A stretch of DNA of 33,115 nucleotides from Fidelibacterota bacterium (GTDB lineage: Bacteria > Fidelibacterota > UBA2242): the NCBI GenBank assembly GCA_018002295.1, contig JAGNGI010000019.1, positions 1 to 33,115 of the forward strand, in the 5' to 3' direction. The notes under the pieces are model-generated. The model was given only the letters and a program-made list of their open reading frames with translations. It searched no databases and was not told the DNA's origin. Positions 1 through 8,338 of the stretch are shown here, piece by piece (positions within the stretch are counted from its first letter, which is position 1; every line of letters begins with the position of its first letter). The position numbers were made by a program, and so were the translations under genes.

Positions 1-1
1 T

Positions 2-127
2 TATTATAGGGATAAAAATTCATTATTACGAATGCCGATTTACCACGCTGAAGGATTAGATTTTTTTTATCATCAGATTCGGATGGATACCGGCAAAGAA
101 AGCATCCTTCACATTTGGGATTGGTAA
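2..127 (+). CDS. 3' end of an unidentified gene, cut by the window edge
   Basis: The frame that enters from the left edge stays open for 41 codons and stops at TAA 125-127. The peptide ends in [10 protein letters not shown] and has a balanced, protein-like composition. I do not recognise the family from this tail. It converges on the minus-strand EF-G-like gene, whose stop lies 48 bases further on. A 6-bp inverted repeat (120-125 with 132-137) spans the stop codon but has no T-run. A random open frame of this length is possible, so the call rests mainly on position and composition. Confidence 0.45.
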   Translation, partial: YYRDKNSLLRMPIYHAEGLDFFYHQIRMDTGKESILHIWDW

Positions 128-175
128 TATAACCAATTCGCCAGGGTGCCCAGAGTTTATCAAATTCCACCGAAT

Positions 176-2254
176 TTACTCCTCGTGTTCTTTTCTGGAA
201 GCCGCTACGACTTTATCCTGAATTTCTTTGGGCATTTGTTCGTAATGGGAAAAACTCTGACGATGCATACCGCGTCCTTGTGTCATCGAGCGTAGAGCCG
301 TGCTATAGCGGTAGAGTTCAGCCAGAGGTACTTTGGCAGTAATTTTTTGAAATGGACCTTCGGAATTAACTCCCTGGATTTTTCCACGCCTTACTGAAAT
401 ATCGCCCATTACGTCACCCATATATTCTTCTGGCACAATGACTTCGAGATTATAAATCGGTTCCAGCAGAACCGGGTTGCCATTCATAAAGCATTCTTTA
501 AAAGCACCTTTGCCAGCGATCTGGAAAGCAATATCCTTAGAATCGACAGGATGCATTTTTCCATCGTAAAATACGGCTTTGACATCGGTGACACGATATC
601 CGGCTAAAATTCCTTCTTCACAGGCTGAGCGAACGCCTTTTTCGACCGAAGGTACAAACACTCTATCAACATTCTGCCCAACAAGTGTATTGGTGAATTC
701 TACGCCGCTTCCGGGCGGACCTGGCTCGACGTACATCCAAACCTCAGCAAATTGTCCGGCACCGCCAGTTTGTTTTTTATGACGATATTTGGAGTCACCC
801 CGTTTTTTTATAGTTTCTCGATAGGGGATGCGGGGAGGCAATTGATTTACATCAACTCCGAATTTTTGTTTTAAACGTTGTAAAATAATGGCTAAATGTA
901 ATTCACCTTGACCGGACAAAATCGTCTGCTTAAGCTCGGGATCGTAATGCCAGGACATTGTTGGATCCTCACTCGTTAAGGACTGTAAACCGGCGCTGAT
1001 TTTTTCCTCGTCGCCACGCGATTTCGGCTCTATGGCGATTTGAATGACTGGTTCGGGAAATGAAATTCCCGGGTAAGTGATCGGTGCGCGCTGATCGCAC
1101 AAGGTATCCGCGGTTTTCGAAAATCTAAGTTTAACGACGGCTCCAATATCGCCGGCATGTAAATGAGCGACCTCTTGCTTTTCTTTACCGTTGACACAAT
1201 AAATTTGACCGATGCGCTCGATTTTGCCATTGTTGGAATTGAGCAGATCAACTCCACTTTTTAGCGAACCTGAAATAACCTTAAATATGGATAACTCTCC
1301 AACGTGCATTTCGCTGATAGTTTTAAAAATGAAAAGAGAAGTCGGTTCACTATCGCTAATTTTACGGGTTATCGGAGTGCCATTATAACTGCCGCTGACT
1401 GAAATTTTAGCGGAAGGTGTTGGAGCAAAATTGACGATATGATCCATAATTTTCGTGACGCCGATATTGTTGAGGCCGGCGGCTACAAAAACCGGAAACA
1501 GATTGCGCTTGATAATCGCATTGCGTAAGCCGTTTAAAAATTCCTCTTCGGATATAGTACCTTCGCTTAAATATTTCTCAAGTAAAACATCATCAGATTC
1601 AGCCACTGATTCGATTAATTCATTTTTCAGAGCGATTAATCTTTCCTTGATTTCATCGGTGGGTTCTAACTCGGTGTAAGTACCTTTTTGGTCATTTTTA
1701 TATTTGATTACTTTTTGGGTAATAATGTCGGCAATGGTATCGAAATTCGGACCGCTATTGACCGGAATCTGCATTTGCACGGCTTTTTTGGTAAAGGAAG
1801 AACGAATCGAATTCAGCGATTTCTGGAAATCCGCGTGTTCTTTGTCGAGCATATTGATAATAAACCAAACCGGTAATTCATCCTCTTTAGCAAATTTAAA
1901 AACCAATTCAGTGCCAACTTCAACTCCCGACTGACCGTTAATGTTAATCAGTGCTAGGTCAGCCACTCGCGTCAGAGCTTTGGCTTCACCAACGAAATCT
2001 AAGTAACCAGGCGAATCTAAGATGTTGAATTTTATTTTATTCCACTCGCAATTCAGCAATGAAGAGGAAATCGAAAACTTACGCTCGATTTCATCATCAT
2101 GATAATCGGAAACTGTTGTTCCTTCATCAACCCGACCTAATCTGGTCGTGGCGCCGGCTGAGTAAAGCATTGCCTCACTCAGACTGGTTTTTCCAGACGA
2201 ACCATGTCCCAAAAGCACGATATTTCTTATTTCTTCAGTTTGATATTCTTTCAA
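176..2254 (-). CDS. EF-G-like translational GTPase (paralogue type)
   Basis: A five-domain EF-G-type GTPase of 692 residues. The P-loop [10 protein letters not shown] is at 16-25, the G3 motif is D80-S-P-G-Y84 and the C-terminal EF-G domains are complete. Canonical EF-G has His where this has Tyr84; Tyr there is common in the EF-G-like paralogue family typified by the DTPGYFDF motif. The G4 motif, normally NKxD, reads N134-M-L-D137, so the Lys that packs on the guanine is Met; that looks unusual. The start is TTG 2254, with GGAGG six bases upstream (2261-2265). It lies 27 bases downstream of the acyl-CoA synthetase gene on the same strand, so they are probably co-transcribed. By family it could act on the ribosome in translocation, recycling or a stress role; housekeeping EF-G is less likely because of the G3 and G4 changes. 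Confidence 0.9.
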   Translation of the reverse strand: MKEYQTEEIRNIVLLGHGSSGKTSLSEAMLYSAGATTRLGRVDEGTTVSDYHDDEIERKFSISSSLLNCEWNKIKFNILDSPGYLDFVGEAKALTRVADLALININGQSGVEVGTELVFKFAKEDELPVWFIINMLDKEHADFQKSLNSIRSSFTKKAVQMQIPVNSGPNFDTIADIITQKVIKYKNDQKGTYTELEPTDEIKERLIALKNELIESVAESDDVLLEKYLSEGTISEEEFLNGLRNAIIKRNLFPVFVAAGLNNIGVTKIMDHIVNFAPTPSAKISVSGSYNGTPITRKISDSEPTSLFIFKTISEMHVGELSIFKVISGSLKSGVDLLNSNNGKIERIGQIYCVNGKEKQEVAHLHAGDIGAVVKLRFSKTADTLCDQRAPITYPGISFPEPVIQIAIEPKSRGDEEKISAGLQSLTSEDPTMSWHYDPELKQTILSGQGELHLAIILQRLKQKFGVDVNQLPPRIPYRETIKKRGDSKYRHKKQTGGAGQFAEVWMYVEPGPPGSGVEFTNTLVGQNVDRVFVPSVEKGVRSACEEGILAGYRVTDVKAVFYDGKMHPVDSKDIAFQIAGKGAFKECFMNGNPVLLEPIYNLEVIVPEEYMGDVMGDISVRRGKIQGVNSEGPFQKITAKVPLAELYRYSTALRSMTQGRGMHRQSFSHYEQMPKEIQDKVVAASRKEHEE

Positions 2255-2281
2255 AATTAGCCTCCATATTATCGCGAAAAT

Positions 2282-3775
2282 TTAACTTTTATTATGCAGA
2301 TTACGAAGAATTTTTCCGGATAGGTCTCGTTCAAAATATGTTACGACTTCGATTGCATCCGGTTGAAGATATCCCGGTAAATTTTTTCTACAGAAATCAT
2401 TCAAGTCGTCAATGCTAACGGTTGCCGATTCCCGCAAAGATACCCACACTTTAATCTGATCTTCGTGATTAGGGTTTTTAATAGGGCAAGCCACTGCTTC
2501 GTGAATTGCCGGATGCTGTCGTAAAACTTTTTCGATCAAAGCAGGATTGATGTCATAACCAAATTTATGGATGGAATCAGAAATTCTTCCTTCAAAAATC
2601 AACGAGCCGTCGCTGGTTTTTCTCACAATATCCCCGGTACTAAACCAGGTGGTTTGATTAAAATGGGTTTTATCCAAGTCATCAAAATAATTCAACATCA
2701 AGGCTGATGAGCGAACTTGCAATTCACCGACTGAACCCGGAGTAACAATCGCACCGGATGAATTGATGATACGAATGTCAATCTCCGGAAACGGCTGACC
2801 GATGCTACATTCACGTTGATCAATTTCATCATAGACGACGGAGACCATCTGGGTTTCGGTTGTTCCATAAAGTTCCGAGACGAAAACGCCGAGATTCCTT
2901 ATCAAATTCTGGCGAGTTTCCTGACTTAAACAGCTCCCGGAAACGATACAATGTTTCAAAGAACTAAGTTCGTCAGTTTTGGCATAGTTAATGAATTCTT
3001 TGAAAAAAACCGGAGTTCCAATCAAAGTGTTGACTTTATTTAAATTTATTGCCCGAATGATTTCTTCCGTTTTTGAATTTTCAACTAAAATTACAGTTCC
3101 GCCCGCTAAACTAATAGAATGCGGGATAAAACTGTGGGAAATAAAATGAAAAACCGGTACGGTACAAAGTAAACGCACAGCGCGCATACCACCGAATAAT
3201 TTCACGCAATTTTGGGCATTGGCAAGTAAACCGGCTTGACTATGTACAACGGCTTTAGGGAAACCGGAATTGCCGTCGGTGAATGATACCACAGCTGGTT
3301 CATTTGTGTAATTAATTCCTGGAAACGAATCGGTTGATAGCGTCGGTATATTAGTCTTATCAATCGAAGTATCTTGCCAGGTGCTGGATGGTACTTTTAT
3401 GAGAGGCGAACCTTTTTTCAGTTCGATTTCATCCACAACCTTATGAAATTCCGAGTCATAAAGAACCGCTTCAATTTTTAGCTTATTAAAGTTATAGGTG
3501 AGTTTGTTTGTGGAGAGGTAAGTCGGCAAAAGTACTGGTAAAAAACCGTTCAAAAGGCAAGCATAATAAGCGATTAGATACTCCGGCTTGTTTTGAAATA
3601 ACAACCCGATTGTTTGCCCTGCTTGTATCTTCTGTTTTTGTAAAAACTCGGCTAGGTAAATAGATCGGTCGTAAATTTGAGAATAGGTGAAAGTTTGTTC
3701 ATTAAAAATTACAGCCGGCCAGTCCGCCCGATTGTTTCGATTTTGGATTAGTATGTCGACGACGTTTTTAACCAT
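2282..3775 (-). CDS. AMP-binding acyl-CoA synthetase / ligase
   Basis: An ANL-superfamily adenylating enzyme of about 497 residues, which would activate a carboxylic acid to acyl-AMP and then the CoA (or carrier) thioester. The ATP-binding loop is present in divergent form (FTDGNSGFPKAVV in place of the usual YTSGTTGxPKG). ELYGTTET, FSTGD, the hinge FEGRISDSIHKFGYDINP and the C-terminal catalytic Lys in DLSGKILRN are all recognisable. It resembles short- to medium-chain fatty-acid or aryl-acid ligases; the substrate cannot be read from the sequence. A TTG at 3790 would add five residues, but I chose ATG 3775 as the better codon; neither has a clear SD. It is the first gene of a minus-strand pair with the EF-G-like gene. 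Confidence 0.88.
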   Translation of the reverse strand: MVKNVVDILIQNRNNRADWPAVIFNEQTFTYSQIYDRSIYLAEFLQKQKIQAGQTIGLLFQNKPEYLIAYYACLLNGFLPVLLPTYLSTNKLTYNFNKLKIEAVLYDSEFHKVVDEIELKKGSPLIKVPSSTWQDTSIDKTNIPTLSTDSFPGINYTNEPAVVSFTDGNSGFPKAVVHSQAGLLANAQNCVKLFGGMRAVRLLCTVPVFHFISHSFIPHSISLAGGTVILVENSKTEEIIRAINLNKVNTLIGTPVFFKEFINYAKTDELSSLKHCIVSGSCLSQETRQNLIRNLGVFVSELYGTTETQMVSVVYDEIDQRECSIGQPFPEIDIRIINSSGAIVTPGSVGELQVRSSALMLNYFDDLDKTHFNQTTWFSTGDIVRKTSDGSLIFEGRISDSIHKFGYDINPALIEKVLRQHPAIHEAVACPIKNPNHEDQIKVWVSLRESATVSIDDLNDFCRKNLPGYLQPDAIEVVTYFERDLSGKILRNLHNKS

Positions 3776-4095
3776 CACGATAAAAGCCAATTAAAATAAA
3801 AAGCGCGCAATTTTAATCAAATTCTCCAAATAATTCCAAGTAAATTGAATAATCCAGAAGTTATTGTTCAATTGGAAAGCGTATCTAATTTAATAAATTA
3901 AAAGATATTAGAGAGGATTTTATTATTTGCTAATCCGCTATCAAATTTGAGAGGAATAAAATGATTTAAGGTCAAATCGGAGAAAATGATAGGAATTATT
4001 GTTGAACTATAAAAAGTTAATTGCGGGGGAATTTCTTTATTTTCGAGCTAATCAATTTTTAGAACTTTTAAGCGATAATTCCAATATTTACACTA
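3776..4095. other. AT-rich spacer between divergent genes
   Basis: This long AT-rich region should hold the divergent promoters for the ligase gene (minus) and the lepB unit (plus). I find no convincing ORF, tRNA or promoter pair in it. A loose -35/-10-like pair (TTGTTC near 3865 and TAATTT near 3887) is too weak to call. Confidence 0.5.
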
Positions 4096-4143
4096 CTCAG
4101 ATTAATATGAATTCGATCAGTAAGCTATTTCTAATCTGAGGAG
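4096..4143 (+). promoter_or_regulatory. Stem-loop overlapping a Shine-Dalgarno site, lepB leader
   Basis: CTCAGATTA (4096-4104) and TAATCTGAG (4132-4140) form a perfect 9-bp inverted repeat around a 27-nt loop. The 3' arm overlaps the first half of GAGGAG (4138-4143), the only good SD site upstream of lepB. If the stem forms in RNA it would cover that SD. The repeat and overlap are direct observations; a regulatory role is inference. Confidence 0.45.
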
Positions 4144-4148
4144 AAATT

Positions 4149-4211
4149 TTGAATAATTTTAAGAACTTTAATTGGTTCTCCGAGTTAAAGATTGTAAATT
4201 CACGCTATTAA
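4149..4211 (+). CDS. Possible 20-codon leader peptide upstream of lepB
   Basis: A TTG at 4149, five bases after GAGGAG (4138-4143), opens a 20-codon frame that stops at TAA 4209-4211. That is four bases before the lepB ATG, which has no SD of its own. The arrangement would suit termination-reinitiation coupling of lepB to the leader. The peptide (begins MNNFKNFNW, ends NSRY) matches nothing I know. A chance frame of this length is quite possible in AT-rich DNA; the SD spacing and the tight junction are the reasons to list it. Confidence 0.3.
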   Translation: MNNFKNFNWFSELKIVNSRY

Positions 4212-4215
4212 AATT

Positions 4216-5079
4216 ATGAAAGAACAAAAGCAAGAAAAGAAGACAAGTGGGAGCAAATTCTGGCAGGAGGTCAAGTCCTGGGGAATTGTCCTGCTAATAG
4301 CTTTAGGTTTAAAAGCTACCATCATCGAAGCCTATCAAATACCGACCGGTTCGATGGAAAATACCATCCTGACCGGTGATTTTATTCTCGGTATAAAATT
4401 CATTTATGGCACTCGGACACCGGATTGGATCGGAATTCCCTGGACAAAAACTGGTTTTCATATACCTTGGTTTCGTTTGCCGTCATTTAAAAAGCCGGAA
4501 CAGGGCGAGGTCGTTATTTTCAAATATCCAGTTGATCCGTCGCTAAATTATGTCAAGCGCTGTATCGCCGGGCCTGGCCAATCGGTCGAAATCCATGACA
4601 AAGTGGTATATGTGGATGGTAAAATTTTCCCGAATCCTAAACATGCGAAGTTTATTTCGCAGTATGTAGCGCCCAGTGGTTGGAATGATCCGGAGATATT
4701 TCCCGACGGCATCGGCAATAAAGATAATTATGGACCGATTTATGTTCCTGCCAAAGGCGACACGCTTCGTTTTGGCCAAATTCAAACCGGTATCATCAAA
4801 AATGCGGCTGAGCTAAAAGGTCATACCTTCCGCATTTATCAGGGGAAAATGTATATTGACGGTAAACCGTTCGAGTATTATATTGCCGAACAGGATCACT
4901 ACTTTATGATGGGCGATAACCGCGATAATAGCTGGGACAGCCGGTTCTGGGGCTTTGTGCCATTCGATAACGTTACGGGACGGGGATTGATTACGTATAT
5001 GTCCTGGGATAAAGAACGTCCGCTCTATCAACTGGATAAGAAAATTCGCTGGTGGAGAATCGGACGCCTCGTCCGCTAA
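4216..5079 (+). CDS. lepB: Signal peptidase I
   Basis: Type I signal peptidase, which cleaves signal peptides from Sec/Tat-exported proteins on the outer face of the inner membrane. A basic N-tail is followed by one membrane segment (about 22-38), then the catalytic Ser46 in PTGSMENT, the general base Lys114 in NYVKRCIAGPG and the conserved GDNRDNSWDSRFWGF box at 233-247. At 287 residues it is larger than minimal Gram-positive enzymes; the extra length is an insert between the Ser box and the Lys box and a longer one after the Lys box. No SD precedes ATG 4216; a stem-loop and a short leader frame lie directly upstream. It appears to be transcribed alone. Confidence 0.96.
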   Translation: MKEQKQEKKTSGSKFWQEVKSWGIVLLIALGLKATIIEAYQIPTGSMENTILTGDFILGIKFIYGTRTPDWIGIPWTKTGFHIPWFRLPSFKKPEQGEVVIFKYPVDPSLNYVKRCIAGPGQSVEIHDKVVYVDGKIFPNPKHAKFISQYVAPSGWNDPEIFPDGIGNKDNYGPIYVPAKGDTLRFGQIQTGIIKNAAELKGHTFRIYQGKMYIDGKPFEYYIAEQDHYFMMGDNRDNSWDSRFWGFVPFDNVTGRGLITYMSWDKERPLYQLDKKIRWWRIGRLVR

Positions 5080-5453
5080 AAACTTCTAAATTTATTTCAA
5101 TATTATCATCTTTAATTAAAAGAAGTTACTGACGTTTGGATCGGAAATTTCATTTCTGGTTATTTAACCGGTTTTACTGGAATTTATCCTACTTGGATTG
5201 TTAGTAAAATTTTCTATTATTTAATGTTTATTAGTGCCGGAAAAGATTAAAATATTACTTACCTGCTTTACTAGATGGAGGAGTCCGAGCTGGCGTTGCC
5301 GCAGTATTTTCCCTCTTTAGAAGCAAAAGAGAAAATCCCAGCAAATTTATCCAAAGTATTGCTAAACTGTGTTAAGTTTTGATAAGTAAGGCTGAGCCTG
5401 CTGAATATTCGAGAGAAAACGTGGAATCGAAATTAAAATATTTACAAAATTCA
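5080..5453. other. Spacer upstream of nadE
   Basis: An AT-rich spacer. It contains a 35-codon frame (5275-5382, ATG start) whose TGA overlaps a possible TTG start for nadE at 5379; it has no upstream SD and no recognisable product. A hairpin (CTCTTT 5313-5318 with AAAGAG 5326-5331) lies in its last third. No RNA gene is apparent. Confidence 0.4.
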
Positions 5454-6353
5454 ATGGCAATCGAACCGGAGGAATTAGCCAGTTCTTTAGTAGAATTTAT
5501 CAAGGTGTATGTGAAAAAGCTGGAAAGGGAAGGAGTAATAATTGGATTGAGCGGTGGCATTGATTCAGCTGTGATTGCCGCTTTATGTAAAAGAGCCGTC
5601 GGTGCGGAAAATACGTTGGCTTTAATCCTACCCGAAAAAGATTCCAGAAAGGAGCATCAAGTAGATGCGCAAATTTTTGCCAATGAATTAGGCATTGCGA
5701 CGAAATTAATTGACCTAACGCCGTATCTTGAGATGCTTGAAGTATATAAATTATCGCCTGTAAACAAGCCGTTCTTACCGGAAAAAATAAAGGGAACTTT
5801 AATTGGAAAAGCGTACGATTATTATCGGAGAAAAACCGGGGAAACTCCCTTCTCCGCCAGTCTCACGGGGTTAAGGGATAAGGAATTTGATTCATACTTA
5901 AAAAAGGGCAATGCCTACTATCGGGTTAAACACAGACTGCGAATGCTTTTACTTTATTTGTATGCGGAGCTTGAAAATAGGTTGGTAGTTGGCTCGACTA
6001 ATAAAAGTGAATACGAAATTGGCTTTTTTGTGAAATATGGCTGTGATGTGGCGAATGATATTTTGCCGCTGTTGAACTTGTATAAGACTCAGGTAAGAGA
6101 ATTAGCTCGATACCTGAATATTCCGGCAAAGATTAGGGAAAAAGCCCCTTCGCCCGATATTCTTCCGGGACTGACCGATGAAAAAGCGCTCTCCATCTCC
6201 TATGAGAAGTTGGATTTAATTTTAATGGCTATCGAAAAGGGTTGGGAGGTTACAGAAATTGCCGGTGCACTTGAGATTTCAGAAAAGCAAGTTATAGAAA
6301 TCGAGCGTCTAATTCAGAAATCGGAACATATGCGGAAGATTTACGCGCCGTAA
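5454..6353 (+). CDS. nadE: NAD+ synthetase, ammonia-dependent type
   Basis: Adenylates nicotinate adenine dinucleotide and amidates it to NAD+. The PP-loop signature LSGGIDSAV is near the N-terminus, followed by GSTNKSE and the C-terminal SPDILPGLTDE segment. There is no N-terminal nitrilase/glutaminase domain, so ammonia (or an external glutaminase) should supply nitrogen. About 30 extra residues (around KPFLPEKIKGTLIGKAYDYY) lie before the RLRMLLLY helix compared with short bacterial NadE. ATG 5454 gives the usual family N-terminus (MAIEPEELASSLVEFI). GTG 5421, with GAGAG upstream, and TTG 5379 are in-frame alternatives. NAD kinase is encoded about 2.3 kb downstream. Confidence 0.92.
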   Translation: MAIEPEELASSLVEFIKVYVKKLEREGVIIGLSGGIDSAVIAALCKRAVGAENTLALILPEKDSRKEHQVDAQIFANELGIATKLIDLTPYLEMLEVYKLSPVNKPFLPEKIKGTLIGKAYDYYRRKTGETPFSASLTGLRDKEFDSYLKKGNAYYRVKHRLRMLLLYLYAELENRLVVGSTNKSEYEIGFFVKYGCDVANDILPLLNLYKTQVRELARYLNIPAKIREKAPSPDILPGLTDEKALSISYEKLDLILMAIEKGWEVTEIAGALEISEKQVIEIERLIQKSEHMRKIYAP

Positions 6354-6396
6354 ATCTAGTCCATGTCGGCAAATCCTTTTGCCCGAATTTGAAAAA

Positions 6397-6426
6397 AGGC
6401 TTGTTAATCATCAATGCCTGACGTAT
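6397..6426 (+). terminator. Weak terminator-like hairpin after nadE
   Basis: AGGCTTG (6397-6403) pairs with CAA-T-GCCT (6412-6419) with one bulged T and an 8-nt loop; a short T-run follows at 6426-6430. The stem is imperfect and the T-run is not immediate, so this is tentative. Confidence 0.3.
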
Positions 6427-6631
6427 TTTTACAATCTAAAATATAAGTTTTTTTAACATTGAGAATATTTGATAACTTGGTAAACAGGAACAGCAATAGG
6501 GAATTTTTTCGGGGCGGACTTTTCAAAGTGATCATAGACTCATTAATCAATTTAATGCTTTTATGACTGCATAATTTGAAGAAAATTAGAATAATCCCCG
6601 GTTTTTGTACCGGAAATTTGGAGGAGAAAAT

Positions 6632-6922
6632 ATGACAAAAGCCGATGTAGTTGATATTGTAGCACGAGCTACCGGATTGACTAAAGTTGATACGGAAGTA
6701 GTGATTAATGGTTTTATCGAGACCATCAAGGATGCTTTGCTAAACGGTGAGCGCGTGGATTTCAGAGGTTTTGGCAATTTTAGTCTAAAGGTTCGTAAAC
6801 CTAAAAAAGCCCGTAATCCGGGGACGAATGAAGAAATCAGTTTGCCCTCGCGTATAGTGCCTGTTTTTAAACCGTCTAAACTGTTTAAAGGTGAGATCAG
6901 TCGCAACTATAACCAGCATTAG
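6632..6922 (+). CDS. HU/IHF-family DNA-binding protein
   Basis: A 96-residue nucleoid protein that binds and bends DNA as a dimer. It has the standard HU layout: two N-terminal helices (MTKADVVDIVARATGL), the GERVDFRGFGNF strand and the DNA-contacting arm KARNPGTNEEISLPSRIVPVFKPSK. Position 6605 would extend the frame by nine residues, but ATG 6632 follows a strong GGAGGAG (6620-6626) and gives the family start. A small hairpin (CCGGT 6598-6602, ACCGG 6609-6613) sits just upstream of the SD and could affect translation. The protein lacks features that would separate HU from IHF with certainty. The bS22-like gene follows closely and is probably co-transcribed. Confidence 0.95.
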   Translation: MTKADVVDIVARATGLTKVDTEVVINGFIETIKDALLNGERVDFRGFGNFSLKVRKPKKARNPGTNEEISLPSRIVPVFKPSKLFKGEISRNYNQH

Positions 6923-6955
6923 AGTTTGTAGTGAAATAATAGGAGTAAATGGGTT

Positions 6956-7051
6956 ATGCCCTGTGGAAGAAAAAGAAAAAAAAGAAAAATTGCTACCCAT
7001 AAGCGTAAGAAGCGGCTTAGAAGAGACCGTCATAAGAAGAAGATTAGGTAG
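6956..7051 (+). CDS. Tiny basic ribosomal protein, bS22/mS38-like (AURKAIP1/COX24 domain)
   Basis: A 31-codon gene with AGGAG (6941-6945) ten bases before ATG 6956 and a TAG at 7049-7051. The product is almost entirely Lys, Arg and His, with the core IATHKRKKRLRRDRHKKK. This closely matches the short AURKAIP1/COX24-domain proteins of Bacteroidota. The domain is shared with mitochondrial small-subunit protein mS38 and with mycobacterial bS22, which binds the small subunit near the decoding region. Function here is inferred from that family. The gene lies 33 bases after hup and just ahead of the hairpin at 7069, so hup and this gene may form one transcript. Genes this short are often missed in annotation. 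Confidence 0.82.
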   Translation: MPCGRKRKKRKIATHKRKKRLRRDRHKKKIR

Positions 7052-7068
7052 TTAATTTGTACAAAAGG

Positions 7069-7109
7069 AGAGTGGTGATGGCCTTCGTGTCCGCACCACT
7101 CTTTTTTTT
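7069..7109 (+). terminator. Intrinsic terminator or attenuator abutting the xseA start codon
   Basis: AGAGTGGTG (7069-7077) and CACCACTCT (7094-7102) form a perfect 9-bp stem around a 16-nt loop, followed at once by eight T residues (7102-7109). The xseA ATG begins at the next base. The left arm overlaps an AAAAGGAG Shine-Dalgarno sequence (7063-7070). It could end the hup/bS22-like transcript, act as an attenuator for xseA, or bridge the SD to the xseA start. Confidence 0.7.
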
Positions 7110-7167
7110 ATGGCAGAGCGAATTTATACCGTCACTGAAATTGCCCGAGATATCAAGCGGGTTGTAG
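7078..7167 (+). CDS. Possible 29-codon leader frame overlapping xseA
   Basis: ATG 7078 sits seven bases after AAAAGGAG (7063-7070), the best initiation site in this stretch. Its frame runs through the terminator loop and T-tract into the first codons of xseA and stops at TAG 7165-7167. The peptide begins MAFVSAPLFFL. At 7104-7110 the frame reads T TTT TTA, a classic -1 slippery heptamer; a -1 shift there would continue directly into the xseA ATG. It may be a real leader, or a sign that the T-tract is miscounted by one base. It could also be coincidence. Confidence 0.3.
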   Translation: MAFVSAPLFFLWQSEFIPSLKLPEISSGL

Positions 7168-8318
7168 AGCAATTTATCGCGCCGGTCTGGGTTGAAGGTG
7201 AAGTATCGAATTTCACCATCAGTCGAGCCGGTCATATCTATTTTTCTTTAAAAGATCAAACCGCGGTGCTGAACTGCACTATCTGGCGTAGTCAATCATT
7301 GTCTATTCCTTTTCAAATTGTCAACGGAATGCGCCTGCTTGTTTTTGGAAATATTACGACCTACGCGATGCAATCGCAGTATCAGTTGAATGTTCAGCAG
7401 GTGCGCGCGGCCGGTTTGGGCAGTTTATTTCTGGCTTTTGAGGCTTTGAAGAAAAAGTTGAGTGCGGAAGGCTTGTTCGATCCGGAACGCAAAAAGCCTA
7501 TTCCACTTTATCCCACCCGAATCGGTTTAATTACCAGTGAAAGCGGTGCGGCTTTGCGTGATTTTCTGCAGATTAGCAGGCGACGGAATCCCTCGATCGC
7601 AATCTATATCTATCCGGCTTTGGTGCAGGGAGCGGAAGCAGCCGCAACTATAATTGCCGGTATAAAACTTTTCAATCGTTTACGAAATGTAGATTTTATC
7701 GTGATTACCCGCGGTGGCGGTTCATTGGAAGACCTCTGGGCTTTCAATGAAGAACCGTTGGTCCGCGCTGTGGCTCAATCGGCTATTCCGATCGTCAGTG
7801 CGGTCGGACATGAAGTTGATTTCACCCTCTGCGATTTTGCGGCGGATTTGCGGGCGCCGACTCCTTCAGCCGCGGCTGAAATGACGATTCCTGAAAGAAG
7901 TCATATCCTAAACTTTATAGATCAGACCTGTAATAAAATGGCTCAAAATATCAGAATGCGGCTATCCAATTTTCAAAAGGAGATTGATAATATTGCCAGA
8001 CGTCTTTTCTTGAACCGTCCTCTGGAATTGTTACGTCAACGTATTCAGCGGATAGACGATCTGGAAGCGCAGATTGTTAAGGCTATTAATAATCAAATAC
8101 AATCAGCTAAAATAGGACTTGATAATCTTCAAAAAACATTGGTAGTCTTGAATCCACGAGCCATAATGGAACGTGGTTTTGCCATTGTGTATCATTGGCC
8201 GGATAAAAAAATCATTAAATCAATCAGTGAAGTAGCAGTCGGCGAACAAGTAAGCGTGGAACTGAAAGATGGTGAATTCCAGGCTAAAACGGAGATAATT
8301 CAATCACATAAAAATTAG
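7110..8318 (+). CDS. xseA: Exodeoxyribonuclease VII large subunit
   Basis: Catalytic subunit of exonuclease VII, which degrades single-stranded DNA from both ends to acid-soluble oligonucleotides. An N-terminal OB-fold (IYTVTEIARDIKRVVEQ ... VWVEGEVSNF ... GHIYFSLKD) is followed by the conserved catalytic core (TSESGAALRDFL, TRGGGSLEDLWAFNEE, PIVSAVGHEVDFTLCDFAADLRAPTPSAAAE). A coiled-coil region then leads to the C-terminal NPRAIMERGFAIVY motif. ATG 7110 gives the family's usual start and no other ATG, GTG or TTG lies upstream in frame, yet it directly follows the T-tract of a terminator-like hairpin and has no adjacent SD. The small subunit xseB follows after 20 bases. Confidence 0.95.
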   Translation: MAERIYTVTEIARDIKRVVEQFIAPVWVEGEVSNFTISRAGHIYFSLKDQTAVLNCTIWRSQSLSIPFQIVNGMRLLVFGNITTYAMQSQYQLNVQQVRAAGLGSLFLAFEALKKKLSAEGLFDPERKKPIPLYPTRIGLITSESGAALRDFLQISRRRNPSIAIYIYPALVQGAEAAATIIAGIKLFNRLRNVDFIVITRGGGSLEDLWAFNEEPLVRAVAQSAIPIVSAVGHEVDFTLCDFAADLRAPTPSAAAEMTIPERSHILNFIDQTCNKMAQNIRMRLSNFQKEIDNIARRLFLNRPLELLRQRIQRIDDLEAQIVKAINNQIQSAKIGLDNLQKTLVVLNPRAIMERGFAIVYHWPDKKIIKSISEVAVGEQVSVELKDGEFQAKTEIIQSHKN

Positions 8319-8338
8319 TTAATTAACGAGGTAAATAA

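Noticed and set aside
120-137. Inverted repeat ATTGGT / ACCAAT spanning the stop of the left-edge gene
   Set aside because: Only six AT-rich pairs and no following T-run, so it is not called a terminator.
579-782. Long frames antisense to real genes, such as this one inside the EF-G-like gene
   Set aside because: The opposite strand encodes a conserved protein; these frames lack SD sites and recognisable domains.
5275-5382. 35-codon frame ahead of nadE whose TGA overlaps the TTG at 5379
   Set aside because: No SD lies before its ATG, the peptide is unfamiliar, and nadE most likely starts downstream at 5454 or 5421, so coupling is not needed.
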